Shown here in pieces: positions 32,523-41,065 of a stretch of 48,862 nucleotides of DNA. Numbering within the stretch: the stretch's first letter is position 1; each line of letters begins with the position of its first letter. Source of the DNA: Acidimicrobiaceae bacterium (GTDB lineage: Bacteria; Actinomycetota; Acidimicrobiia; Acidimicrobiales; RAAP-2); NCBI GenBank assembly GCA_003142095.1, contig PLON01000056.1, positions 1-48,862 on the forward strand. The letters run 5' to 3'. A program made the position numbers and the translations under genes. The notes under the pieces are model-generated. The model worked only from the letters and a program-made list of their open reading frames with translations, was not told the origin of the DNA and did no database searches.

Positions 32523-33473
32523 CTATCCTAGCAGTTTGGATTCCTCGAGCGATTCCCGCTCAAACATTTGCTGGGTTTTCGCGACGTCGCGGCCCATTTG
32601 TGCGACCAGTTCGTCAACCGTCGCAAAGGTCGACTGCTCGCGAAGGCGCGAGAGAAAGACCACGTCGAGCGTGCGATCGTACAGCTGTCCCTCATAGCCC
32701 ACCGCGTGAACTTCCACGAGTAGCGCACCGTCCTCGTAGAACTGCGGGCGCGTACCCACCGAAATCGCGGCCGGCCACCAGGTGCCGTCAATAAGGGTCG
32801 CACCGGCGTAGACACCCTCGGCGGGAAGCGCCTGTTCGTCGGCGACGCTCAGATTGGCCGTCGGAAAACCGAGAGCCTCGCCGCGATTGTCGCCGTGAGC
32901 GACGCCGCCGCGCAACGTGAAGGGATGTCCGAGGATCCGACGAGCCTCCTCGAGGTCACCGGCGGTGAGGGCTCTACGCACGGCGCTCGAGCTCCATCGC
33001 GCGCCGTCGCCGTGTGTCGGCGCCGCGACGACGTCGAATCCACGCTCTACACCCACTGCGCGTAACAGCGCGAGGTTGCCGTCACGATTGTGTCCGAAGT
33101 GAAAGTCCTCGCCGACGAGTACACATCGTGCCGCGAGATCGTGAACCAGGACTCGATCAATGAACTCGCGCGCCGATTCGTTGGAGAGCGCCCGGCTAAA
33201 GGTCAGGACGCGCACTTGATCGACGCCGAGTGTCTCAAAGCCCTCGAGGCGTTGGTCGATGGTAGATAACTGGCGCGGAGCTCGCTCGGGCGCGAGCACG
33301 CTCGCGGGAGACGGATCGAACGTCACGACGCTCGCCGTCGCGTCGCACTGGCGCGACAAGTCGATGAGCTGGGCAATTACTGCCTGGTGTCCGCGATGCA
33401 GCCCGTCGAAGACGCCAATCGCCACCACGCTCGGCTCGCCGGACGTCTCATCACCGTCGTGACGCACTTTCAT
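32523..33473 (-). CDS. ribF: Bifunctional riboflavin kinase / FAD synthetase
   Basis: 316 residues. The N-terminal FMN adenylyltransferase domain has GVFDGLHRGHQ and the WSSSAVRRAL block (ISST-like). The C-terminal riboflavin kinase domain has RGEALGFPTANL (the G-x-PTAN motif). It makes FMN, then FAD. I chose the ATG at 33473; the frame stays open upstream over truB but has no homology there. It is ten bases after the truB stop. Clustering with truB and rpsO is conserved. Confidence 0.96.
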   Translation of the reverse strand: MKVRHDGDETSGEPSVVAIGVFDGLHRGHQAVIAQLIDLSRQCDATASVVTFDPSPASVLAPERAPRQLSTIDQRLEGFETLGVDQVRVLTFSRALSNESAREFIDRVLVHDLAARCVLVGEDFHFGHNRDGNLALLRAVGVERGFDVVAAPTHGDGARWSSSAVRRALTAGDLEEARRILGHPFTLRGGVAHGDNRGEALGFPTANLSVADEQALPAEGVYAGATLIDGTWWPAAISVGTRPQFYEDGALLVEVHAVGYEGQLYDRTLDVVFLSRLREQSTFATVDELVAQMGRDVAKTQQMFERESLEESKLLG

Positions 33474-33483
33474 GACAGGCAAC

Positions 33484-34377
33484 CTACTCGGACGATCCGT
33501 CGATGCGAGGCAACACAACGACGGGTTGCCACACCTCGCCGCGACGACGCAGCACCCCCACGAGGTCGCCCGCCCCGTTGATCGCCGCGATCTCGTCACC
33601 GCCTTGCTGATCAAGCGTGACGCGCTGACCCATGCGCAGACGTCGCTCCTCGTCGTCACTGACATTGACCGACGCGAGGTGTTCGACGAACGAGCGCGGT
33701 GGCCGTAAGACCGGTGCATCTTCACTGATGCGATCGTCGAGTTGGTGGTACGTGAGGGCGTCGAGCACGTGATGCGTTCCACTCGACAGACGACGAAGTG
33801 CGCTCAAGTGCCCGATCGTTCCGAGTCGCTCGGCGAGGTCACTCAAGAGCACTCGCACGTACGTGCCGACCGAACACGTCACGTCGAAGGACCACCGGGT
33901 CTCGTCGAGGGGTGCCAGTGACAGCTCGTGCACGGTGATCGTTCGCGGCGCTCGCTCGATGACGACGCCTTCGCGCGCGAGAGCGTGGAGTCGCTGACCG
34001 TTGACCTTGATCGCCGACACCATGGGCGGGATCTGTTCTTGCTCACCCAGAAGACCCGTGATTACCGCGTTCACCGTCTCTGGCGACAGTTCGGGTACCG
34101 GCGCGGTTTCGACCACGGCCCCATCGGCGTCGAGCGAGTCGGTCCGTACGCCAAAGGTAACCACGCCTTCGTAGCGCTTGATTTCACTCTGGGCGAAGCG
34201 GAGCAGGCGCGTCGAGGGACCGACACCGAGGATCAAGAGACCCGTCGCCATGGGGTCGAGGGTGCCCGCGTGACCGACGCGTTGCTCGTTCAACACCCGT
34301 CGCACGTGTCCCACTACGTCGTGACTCGTGACGCCCTGGGGCTTGTCAATAAGGAGGAGCCCGTTACTCATCATCAT
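33484..34377 (-). CDS. truB: tRNA pseudouridine-55 synthase
   Basis: 297 residues. The catalytic Asp is in GHAGTLDPMATGLL, and IDKPQGVTSHDVV and CSVGTYVRVLLSDLAERLG are further TruB signatures. A PUA-like C-terminal domain follows. It converts U55 of tRNAs to pseudouridine. Three consecutive ATG codons (34377, 34374, 34371) may each start it; all lie inside the end of rbfA, so translation is coupled. Confidence 0.96.
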   Translation of the reverse strand: MMMSNGLLLIDKPQGVTSHDVVGHVRRVLNEQRVGHAGTLDPMATGLLILGVGPSTRLLRFAQSEIKRYEGVVTFGVRTDSLDADGAVVETAPVPELSPETVNAVITGLLGEQEQIPPMVSAIKVNGQRLHALAREGVVIERAPRTITVHELSLAPLDETRWSFDVTCSVGTYVRVLLSDLAERLGTIGHLSALRRLSSGTHHVLDALTYHQLDDRISEDAPVLRPPRSFVEHLASVNVSDDEERRLRMGQRVTLDQQGGDEIAAINGAGDLVGVLRRRGEVWQPVVVLPRIDGSSE

Positions 34378-34726
34378 GATGTTGGCGACGCAAAGCTTCC
34401 TCAACGGCCGTGCCGCTCGCTACCGCGGGGTCGGCCATGAACGAGAGCTTGGGAGTGCGTTTCAGACGAGTTTGGGCGTTGACGGACGCCTGGATCTGAG
34501 CCCGGCGTTCTTCGAGCGCCTCCTTCGCCACGTCGGAGAGCGAATGAAAGTAGACCATTGCTTGGCGAAGGTCGGGCGAGGTGTCAATGCCAGTCACCGT
34601 CAGAAATCCCAGGCGTTCGTCGATGTCCGAGATCCGAACGAGTTCGTCGGAGATCACTTCACGCAGTATCTGGTTGACCCTCGCGGATCGAGGGTACGGA
34701 TGGTTCGAGCCGGAGGAGCGAGCCAT
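34364..34726 (-). CDS. rbfA: Ribosome-binding factor A
   Basis: 120 residues with a KH-like fold: RVNQILREVISDELVRISD... LGFLTVTGIDTSPDLRQAMVYFHSL... LKRTPKLSFMADPAVASGTAVEEAL. It assists late maturation of the 30S subunit and the 16S 5' end. It starts three bases after infB and overlaps truB. Confidence 0.96.
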   Translation of the reverse strand: MARSSGSNHPYPRSARVNQILREVISDELVRISDIDERLGFLTVTGIDTSPDLRQAMVYFHSLSDVAKEALEERRAQIQASVNAQTRLKRTPKLSFMADPAVASGTAVEEALRRQHHDDE

Positions 34727-34729
34727 GGC

Positions 34730-37426
34730 TTACGCCGTGCGCGGAATCTCGCGCTCTTCGTAAGTTTCGATGATGTCACCAGACTTGAGGTCCTGGTAGT
34801 CCGAGAGACCAACTCCGCACTCGAAGCCCGAAGCAACCTCACGCGCGTCGTCCTTAAAGCGACGCAGCGACGTGACCGTGCCCTTCCAAATGATTACTCC
34901 CTCGCGAAGGAATCGCACCTTCGAGCCGCGTGTGATGACGCCGTCGCGCACGAAACAGCCCGCGATCGCGCCCACGCGCGGAATGCGGAACACCTCGCGG
35001 ACCTCGGCTTCTCCTGTGACAACTTCCTCGTAGACCGGTGTCAAGAGTCCGAGCATGGCCGCTTCGATCTCTTCGATCAACTTGTAGATGATTTCGTAGG
35101 TGCGTACCTGCACGCCCTCGCTCACGGCCAACTCGCGGCTGCGCTTGTCGGGGCGCACGTTGAAACCGATGATCGTCGCGCTGGAGGCCTTCGCGAGTTG
35201 CACGTCATTCTCGGTGATGCCACCAACACCGCGGTGCACGATGACGAGTTTCACGTCGTCGCGTTCGAGCTTGCGCAGCGACTCGGTACAGGCCTCGAGC
35301 GAGCCCTGGACGTCGGCCTTCAAGACGATATTGAGCGTCGCCGTCTCGCCACGCTGAATCTGTTCAAACAGATCCTCGAGACGAGCCCCGCCCGAGGCGA
35401 CCGGCTGTTGACCGACCAGGCGCGTACGTTGCGCACGGGCTTCGGCGAGAGAGCGTGCGTGCGCGAGGTCACGCGCGACGCGCATCTCGTCACCGGCGAA
35501 GGGTGGCTCGCTGAATCCCAGAATCTGCACGGGCGTGGAAGGCCCCGCGCTCTTGACTTGCTTGCCCTGATCGTTGATGAGTGCTTTGACCTTGCCGTAG
35601 GCGGGGCCGGCGACCACCGGGTCACCGACACTCAGCAGTCCCTTTTGGACCATAACGGTCGCCACAGGACCGCGGCCCACTTCGAGGTTGGCTTCGAGAA
35701 CCGAACCAACGGCTCGACCCGTTGGACGCGCGGAGAGTTCTCCAATTTCGGCGACCAGAAGGACCTGCTCGAGGAGATCGTCGATACCGGTTCCCTGTAA
35801 TGCCGAGATCTCGACGACGATGGTGTCCCCGCCCCACTTTTCGGGCACGAGTCCGTGCTCGGAGAGTTGCTGGAGGACGCGATCGGGATTGGCGTCAGCC
35901 CGGTCCATCTTGTTGATCGCGACGATAATCGGCACACCCGCCGCTTTGGCGTGATCGATCGCTTCAACCGTCTGGGGCATGACGCCGTCGTCGGCCGCAA
36001 CGACCAAGATGACGACGTCGGTGACCTTCGCGCCACGCGCTCGCATGGCGGTGAAAGCTTCGTGGCCGGGGGTGTCGAGGAACGTGATCTGCTTGGCGTG
36101 CCAGGTCACCTGGTAGGCACCGATGTGCTGGGTGATGCCGCCCGCTTCACCGGCCACCACATTGGTTTTACGAATCTTGTCGAGGAGCAACGTCTTACCG
36201 TGGTCGACGTGGCCCATCACGGTCACGATCGGCGCGCGCGGAGCAACGGGAATGTTGTCGTCGTCATCATCTTCATCGAAGAATTTGGCGAGCAGCTCGG
36301 CTTCTTTTTGTTCACCGGGATCAACGAGGTGAACGTCAGCGCCCACTTCGGCGGCGTAGAGCTCGATCATGTCGTCCGTGAGGCCCTGCAACGACGTGAC
36401 AATCTCGCCTTGGAGGAACAAGAAACGAATAATGTCCGCGGCACTGCGGTTGAGCTTGGGTCCAACGTCTTTCGCGGTTGAACCGCGCTCGATGATGATC
36501 TCGCCGTCGGGCACCGGCGCACTGCTCGGCTGCCACGTCGTCATCTGGGTCGGCTCGAGCTCTTCTACGTTGCGACGACGCCGACGCGTGGTTTTGCGCT
36601 GCGATCCGCGAGGTCCGCCGCCGCCGCGAGCCGGTCCACCACTACGACTAGCGCCAGCGGGCGCGCCGCCGGCCGGAGCGCCGGGACGCGTGGCGTTAAA
36701 TCCTCCGCCACCTGGACGTGATGGTCCGCCGGTTCGCGGAGCGCCCGTGCTCGGACGCGCGCTCATGGGACGAGGTCCACTCGAGGGACCACGGCCGGTA
36801 GCGCTCGGCATGGGGCGCCGTACTCCGGGCGGAGGTGGGATGGGACGACCGGTCGCACTGAGGGGGCGTCCCGGAGGTGGCGGAATGGGGCGTCCACTCG
36901 AACTCAGTGGGGGGCGCTGGCTGCCGTCGCCACTGGCGCCACCGCGTGGCGTGGGGCGAATGGTCGTCGGCCCGTCCGGTGAGACGTTGCGCGTGGGCAC
37001 GGGCTTGGGTGGAACGACGCGCGAACGCACGACCTTGGGGCCACTCGGGGCAGCCTCAGCCGTGGGCGCGTCGATCGTCGCGGTCACAGAGTCAGTCGGA
37101 TGTGCAGGTGCGTGGACCACGGCGGCCTGTGTCGCAGCGGGAGCGGGCGTGCTCGTCACGCGTGCGGGACGTGGGACGTCATCAACCGGTGCCGCGTCAA
37201 CGGCTGCCTTGGTGGCCTTGACCGCCTTGGCGGCGTCAGCCGGCACTTCGCGGCGTAGTCCGTCCGCGTCGGCGCGACGACGAATGCGATCCGCCTGTGC
37301 GTCTTCAATCGACGCCGACGGGCTCGAGGCGCCGATACCTAGTTTTTGGGCGAGTGCGAGCAACTCTTTGCTCGTTAACCCGAGCTCTTTTGAGAGCTCG
37401 TGCACTCGAATTTTCTTTGGCGCCAA
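34730..37426 (-). CDS. infB: Translation initiation factor IF-2
   Basis: 898 residues. An N-terminal IF2_N-like helix pair (about 5-30, [19 protein letters not shown]) is followed by an Ala/Pro and Gly/Pro/Arg-rich linker (about 60-285). The linker contains a repeated GRPIPPPPG unit and ends in [10 protein letters not shown] second IF2_N region lies at about 318-370. The GTPase has GHVDHGKT (405-412), DTPGHEAF and NKMD, followed by domains II-IV. It delivers fMet-tRNA to the 30S subunit. The start is TTG 37426, with AGGGA seven bases upstream. It lies 61 bases after ylxR. Confidence 0.97.
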   Translation of the reverse strand: MAPKKIRVHELSKELGLTSKELLALAQKLGIGASSPSASIEDAQADRIRRRADADGLRREVPADAAKAVKATKAAVDAAPVDDVPRPARVTSTPAPAATQAAVVHAPAHPTDSVTATIDAPTAEAAPSGPKVVRSRVVPPKPVPTRNVSPDGPTTIRPTPRGGASGDGSQRPPLSSSGRPIPPPPGRPLSATGRPIPPPPGVRRPMPSATGRGPSSGPRPMSARPSTGAPRTGGPSRPGGGGFNATRPGAPAGGAPAGASRSGGPARGGGGPRGSQRKTTRRRRRNVEELEPTQMTTWQPSSAPVPDGEIIIERGSTAKDVGPKLNRSAADIIRFLFLQGEIVTSLQGLTDDMIELYAAEVGADVHLVDPGEQKEAELLAKFFDEDDDDDNIPVAPRAPIVTVMGHVDHGKTLLLDKIRKTNVVAGEAGGITQHIGAYQVTWHAKQITFLDTPGHEAFTAMRARGAKVTDVVILVVAADDGVMPQTVEAIDHAKAAGVPIIVAINKMDRADANPDRVLQQLSEHGLVPEKWGGDTIVVEISALQGTGIDDLLEQVLLVAEIGELSARPTGRAVGSVLEANLEVGRGPVATVMVQKGLLSVGDPVVAGPAYGKVKALINDQGKQVKSAGPSTPVQILGFSEPPFAGDEMRVARDLAHARSLAEARAQRTRLVGQQPVASGGARLEDLFEQIQRGETATLNIVLKADVQGSLEACTESLRKLERDDVKLVIVHRGVGGITENDVQLAKASSATIIGFNVRPDKRSRELAVSEGVQVRTYEIIYKLIEEIEAAMLGLLTPVYEEVVTGEAEVREVFRIPRVGAIAGCFVRDGVITRGSKVRFLREGVIIWKGTVTSLRRFKDDAREVASGFECGVGLSDYQDLKSGDIIETYEEREIPRTA

Positions 37427-37487
37427 AACGTTCCCTTACTTCGTGTCCCCGCACATTCGGCGGGCACAGTTTCCTATTCTTTCACAA

Positions 37488-37736
37488 CTACGGCCTTTTA
37501 CTGGTCGCGAGACCATGCAACACCGCTACATCAGATTCACCGACGCTCGCGCGTAACGCCCGAGCCACGTGCGAAACCCGTACTTCAGTCGCGCACGCGT
37601 GGTCACGACACCACCACACCCCGCGGCCCTCGCCCCGTCCCAAGTACCACAAACCCTGGGCGGTGCGGCCCGCGCGCACCATTTCAGCGTCATCCCGTCT
37701 CGTTCGACAGACAACGCACGTTCGTGTCGGTGCTAT
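37488..37736 (-). CDS. ylxR: YlxR (DUF448) RNA-binding protein, apparent AUA start
   Basis: 82 residues when started at ATA 37736. The sequence RTCVVCRTRRDDAEMVRAG... LGRGEGRGVWWCRDHACATEVRVSHVARAL has the YlxR RTCxxCR motif and the R-G-x-W/Y-x-C block, and it sits in the universal nusA-ylxR-infB position. No ATG, GTG or TTG occurs in frame between the nusA end and the RTC motif; the first ATG (37682) would delete that motif. GGAGGA lies about six bases before ATA, and ATAG makes a 4-base overlap with the nusA TAG, mirroring the GTGA overlaps elsewhere. The gene call is firm; the start codon is inference. Confidence 0.82.
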   Translation of the reverse strand: MAPTRTCVVCRTRRDDAEMVRAGRTAQGLWYLGRGEGRGVWWCRDHACATEVRVSHVARALRASVGESDVAVLHGLATSKRP

Positions 37737-38881
37737 GCCTCGTCCTCCGAAATCGTCTCCACCATAACTACTTCCTCAACGTCGCCTTCGGCGTCGGTGA
37801 TCACCGTGTCCTCGATGACCGCCTCGACCTCGCCGCTCTCGCCCACGACTTCGGTAACGGTCTCGTCCACCACTACGTCGCCTTCGGTCCAGACCTCTTC
37901 GACCACTTCGTCGTTGCCTTCGTTCTCGGAGCGGATGTCGATACGCCATCCGGTCAGGCGTGCGGCCAGGCGTGCGTTCTGACCCTCTTTGCCAATCGCG
38001 AGAGATAGTTGCTGGTCGTGAACAATGACTGTCGCGATGCCCTCGACCTCGTCGAGACGAACCTCACGCACGCGCGCGGGCTGCAACGCCGACTGGATGA
38101 ACGCCACCGGATCATCGCTGTAGGGTACGACGTCAATGCGCTCGGAGCGAAGTTCGTTCGTGATGTTGCGCACGCGTGATCCGCGCGCGCCCACGCAGGC
38201 ACCAACCGGATCGATCATCTGGTCGTTCGAGGCGACGGCGATCTTCGAGCGGTGACCGGGTTCGCGCGCGAGAGCTTTGATCTCTACGATGCCGTTCGCG
38301 ATCTCGGGCACTTCGATCTCGAAGAGTTTCGCCACGAGCGCCGGGTGCGTGCGCGAGACCACGATCTGGGGACCCTTGTTGGTCTTTCGAACTTCGACGA
38401 TGTACACCTTGACGCGCGCGCCGTGTTCGTAGCGTTCGAACGCGATCTGCTCGGCCTGGGGCAACAAGGCTTCCACCCGACCAAGGTCGAGCAGGGTGTA
38501 GCGGTTGTCGTTCTGTTGAACGGTGCCCGACACGATGTCGCCTTCGCGGTTCGCGAACTCCTCGTACATCTGACGACGCTGGATGTCGCGAATCAGTTGC
38601 ATCAGGACCTGCTTGGCCGTCTGAGCGGCGATTCGTCCGAAGTCTTCCGGCGTGGCGTCCCACTCGCGCGTGACGTTGCCCTCGAGGTCGAGCTCGAGCC
38701 CCCACACCTTGATCTCGCCCGTCTCGGGGTTGATCTCCACTTCGGCGTCTTCGGCCGAGTCGGGACGGCGCTTGTAGGCCGCCAGCAACGCATTGGCGAG
38801 AGCGATTAATAGTTCACCCTCATCAATGTTCTGGTCGCGCGCGATCTGACCGAGAGCCTCAAGAAATTCGAAGTTAGCCAT
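37733..38881 (-). CDS. nusA: Transcription termination/antitermination factor NusA
   Basis: 382 residues. An N-terminal RNA-polymerase-binding domain (about 1-125) precedes an S1 domain (about 128-200, GDIVSGTVQQNDNRYTLLDLG), KH1 (about 205-275, IDPVGACVGARGSRVRNI) and KH2 (about 280-330, LSLAIGKEGQNARLAARLTGW). A very acidic tail (about 335-382) follows. NusA modulates pausing and termination. The ATG is at 38881, two bases after rimP. Its last codons carry the Shine-Dalgarno and overlap the start of ylxR. Confidence 0.97.
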   Translation of the reverse strand: MANFEFLEALGQIARDQNIDEGELLIALANALLAAYKRRPDSAEDAEVEINPETGEIKVWGLELDLEGNVTREWDATPEDFGRIAAQTAKQVLMQLIRDIQRRQMYEEFANREGDIVSGTVQQNDNRYTLLDLGRVEALLPQAEQIAFERYEHGARVKVYIVEVRKTNKGPQIVVSRTHPALVAKLFEIEVPEIANGIVEIKALAREPGHRSKIAVASNDQMIDPVGACVGARGSRVRNITNELRSERIDVVPYSDDPVAFIQSALQPARVREVRLDEVEGIATVIVHDQQLSLAIGKEGQNARLAARLTGWRIDIRSENEGNDEVVEEVWTEGDVVVDETVTEVVGESGEVEAVIEDTVITDAEGDVEEVVMVETISEDEA

Positions 38882-38883
38882 GT

Positions 38884-39420
38884 CTAGCCTTTCTTGCTCG
38901 TCGATGGCGTACGTGCGCCTTTGGTCGTGGTCTTGCTTTTCGTTTTGCTGCTCGTCTTGTTGGGCGTCGCCTTCACGGGCTTCGTGGCGCCCCAGACGAA
39001 GACGGTGCGTGCGCGCTCGATGGCGTCGAGGGGCACCGTTACCTTGCCGAGTTCTTGTTCGTCCAACGTCAGTGACGAATCGGTGACGTCAAGCAGTGTT
39101 CCTTCGAGTCGGCGCGTCGACTCATCACCGCGAAGTTCACGCAGTGTCACCATTTCACCGATGGCGCTACGAAAGTGCACCGGCGTGCGCAGGCGCCGCT
39201 CGAGCCCGGGGGTCGACACGTCGAGGGTGAAGCGGCCCGCAATCGGGTCGTTGGCGTCCAGCCACTCCGAAATAGTGCGATTGGCCTTGGTGAGCGACTC
39301 AAGGTCGACCCCGCCCACCCGTGAGACGACGACGTTCAGGGTGCCCGAGGAAAACTCCACGTCGTACAGTTCGAGTCCCAGCGGCTCTACGAGCGGACGT
39401 AGCGTGGTGTCCCATTCCAT
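38884..39420 (-). CDS. rimP: Ribosome maturation factor RimP
   Basis: 178 residues. The N-terminal domain includes LVEPLGLELYDVEFSSGTLNVVV. LDVSTPGLERRLRTPVHF is the family signature, and an SH3-like C-terminal domain is followed by a Lys/Thr/Ser-rich tail of about 35 residues. It assists 30S assembly. The ATG has AAGGAG eight bases upstream. First gene of rimP-nusA-ylxR-infB-rbfA-truB-ribF, with its own predicted promoter and leader hairpin. Confidence 0.95.
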   Translation of the reverse strand: MEWDTTLRPLVEPLGLELYDVEFSSGTLNVVVSRVGGVDLESLTKANRTISEWLDANDPIAGRFTLDVSTPGLERRLRTPVHFRSAIGEMVTLRELRGDESTRRLEGTLLDVTDSSLTLDEQELGKVTVPLDAIERARTVFVWGATKPVKATPNKTSSKTKSKTTTKGARTPSTSKKG

Positions 39421-39461
39421 GTCCGTCTCCTTTCGCTGTCGCCCAAAGTCGTACGGACATT

Positions 39462-39490
39462 GAAAAAGCGCGGGCCCGAGGCCCGCGCTT
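39462..39490 (-). terminator. Terminator-like leader hairpin (attenuator candidate) upstream of rimP
   Basis: A perfect 10-base stem AAGCGCGGGC/GCCCGCGCTT with a 5-base loop is followed on the minus strand by a run of five T (partly paired). It lies about 30 bases downstream of the predicted rimP start site and about 45 bases before the rimP ATG. It could end proS read-through or attenuate the nusA operon. Confidence 0.75.
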
Positions 39491-39528
39491 AAACGAGTCC
39501 ATACGTCCTGAGCGGACTGTAGACGTCA

Positions 39529-39557
39529 ATTGTAGCAGTCAAACACGGAGTTCACAA
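39529..39557 (-). promoter_or_regulatory. Predicted promoter of the rimP-nusA-infB operon
   Basis: Minus strand TTGTGA (39557-39552) and TACAAT (39534-39529) are separated by 17 bases. Start is expected near 39522, just upstream of the leader hairpin. Confidence 0.65.
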
Positions 39558-39616
39558 TCGGTGAACGACCGCAGCAAAACTCACCTCGGTGCAAGAAAAG
39601 TCATTTTAGAAATTGT

Positions 39617-41026
39617 TTAATAGCTCTTCGCGACGAGACAGATAAGACCACCTTCGTCTTCGCTCGACGGCATAGAACCATCTTGACGCTGCAGGCAGCG
39701 CACGCTCACCGCTTGGGCGTTAAGAGTTGTCTCGCCTTCACCCGCGACGAGGTCCCACGCGAGACGCGCGAAGCCGTCTTTTGCGGCGTCAATGGCGTCG
39801 GCCACCGAGTCGACGTCGCGAGTTCGCTCGTCACGGTGCGCGATGGCTCGCGCCAACAAGTTCGTCTGGATGCTCTCCAGAGCGAGGGGCACCTCACTCA
39901 CGAGCGCGCCCAGTCCGAGCGTCGTCTTTTCCGCGTTGTCGCGACGCACCAACGTGACGAGACCCTGCGCCAGGTCGCGCGGCCCGACCTCAATGCGTAT
40001 CGGCACGCCCTTGATTTCCCAGTCGGTCACCCGACGACCAAAGCTGCCTCGACCCCGGTCCACTTCCACGCGAACTCCCGCGTCGCCAAGGCTGGCGGCC
40101 ACTCGCTCGCAGGCCTCGTTGACTTCAGCGTCGTCGCGCACGGCGACAACGACTACTTGAATCGGCGCGAGGCGCGGTGGAACGACGAGTCCGTTGTCGT
40201 CGCCGTGGGCCATGATGAGCCCCCCGACGAGTCGCGTCGAAGCTCCCCACGACGTCGTGAAACAGAGCTCGGCCTGACCGGCCTCGCTTTGGTAGTAGAT
40301 GTCAAACGCTCGTGCGAAGTTCTGACCGAGTTCGTGGGTGGTCATCATCTGCAGCGCCTTGCCGTCACGCATCACCGCTTCGCCGGTCATGGAGTTGATC
40401 GCCCCGGGAAAGCGTTCGCTCGCCGGCTTGATCCCGATGTAGGAAGGACACGCCAGCACGTTCACCATGAAATCGTTGTAGACCTCGTAGTGGATGCGTC
40501 GCGCGTAGGCTGACGCGTCGTCGAGGCTCTCGTGCGCGGTGTGCCCTTCTTGCCAGAGGAACTCCGAACTGCGCAGGAACAACCGTGGCCGCAGTTCCCA
40601 GCGCACCACGTTGGCCCACTGGTTCAGTAGGAGCGGCAGGTCGCGATAGCTCTGGATCCACTTGGCCATGAACTCGCCCACGACCGTCTCCGAAGTAGGA
40701 CGCACCACGATCGGCTCGGCCAACTCTTCGCCACCGGCGTAGGTGACGACGGCGAGCTCGGGGCTGAAGCCCTCGACGTGCTCCGCCTCACGGGCGAAGT
40801 AGCTCTCTGGGATAAAGAGCGGGAAGTAGGCGTTTTTCGCGCCGGTCTTCTTGATCCGCACGTCCATCTCGTACTGCATGCGCTCCCAGATGGCGTAGCC
40901 GTAGGGACGAATGACCATCGTGCCGCGAACGGGTCCGTTGTCGGCCATTTCGGCCTTCGCGACGACGTCTTGATACCAGCGCGGGAAGTCTTGCGATTGA
41001 GGGGTCAGAACACTCTGTGAAGCCAC
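39617..41026 (-). CDS. proS: Prolyl-tRNA synthetase, archaeal/eukaryotic type (ProS type 3)
   Basis: 469 residues, far shorter than the roughly 570-residue bacterial type with its editing insert. The motifs SPVRG-like PVRGTMVIRPYGYAIWERMQ, NAYFPLFIPES, EAEHVEGFSPELAVVT, RPTSETVVGEFMAKWIQSYRDLPLLLNQWANVVRWE and FLWQEGHTAHES are those of type 3 enzymes, and the protein ends in the characteristic C-terminal Tyr (AKSY). It charges tRNA-Pro. The GTG start has AAGGAG five bases upstream. It follows ispG at the locus where other actinobacteria carry the bacterial form. Confidence 0.95.
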   Translation of the reverse strand: MASQSVLTPQSQDFPRWYQDVVAKAEMADNGPVRGTMVIRPYGYAIWERMQYEMDVRIKKTGAKNAYFPLFIPESYFAREAEHVEGFSPELAVVTYAGGEELAEPIVVRPTSETVVGEFMAKWIQSYRDLPLLLNQWANVVRWELRPRLFLRSSEFLWQEGHTAHESLDDASAYARRIHYEVYNDFMVNVLACPSYIGIKPASERFPGAINSMTGEAVMRDGKALQMMTTHELGQNFARAFDIYYQSEAGQAELCFTTSWGASTRLVGGLIMAHGDDNGLVVPPRLAPIQVVVVAVRDDAEVNEACERVAASLGDAGVRVEVDRGRGSFGRRVTDWEIKGVPIRIEVGPRDLAQGLVTLVRRDNAEKTTLGLGALVSEVPLALESIQTNLLARAIAHRDERTRDVDSVADAIDAAKDGFARLAWDLVAGEGETTLNAQAVSVRCLQRQDGSMPSSEDEGGLICLVAKSY

Positions 41027-41065
41027 GGCTCTCCTTGACGAATTCGGTAAAGCCTAGTCAGGGAG

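Noticed and set aside
34328-35800. A 490-residue open frame antisense to infB and rbfA
   Set aside because: Same reason: codon-bias shadow of real genes, with no recognisable motif.
36369-37556. A 395-residue plus-strand frame across the infB linker
   Set aside because: Low-complexity reflection of the Gly/Pro-rich IF-2 linker and the ylxR region.
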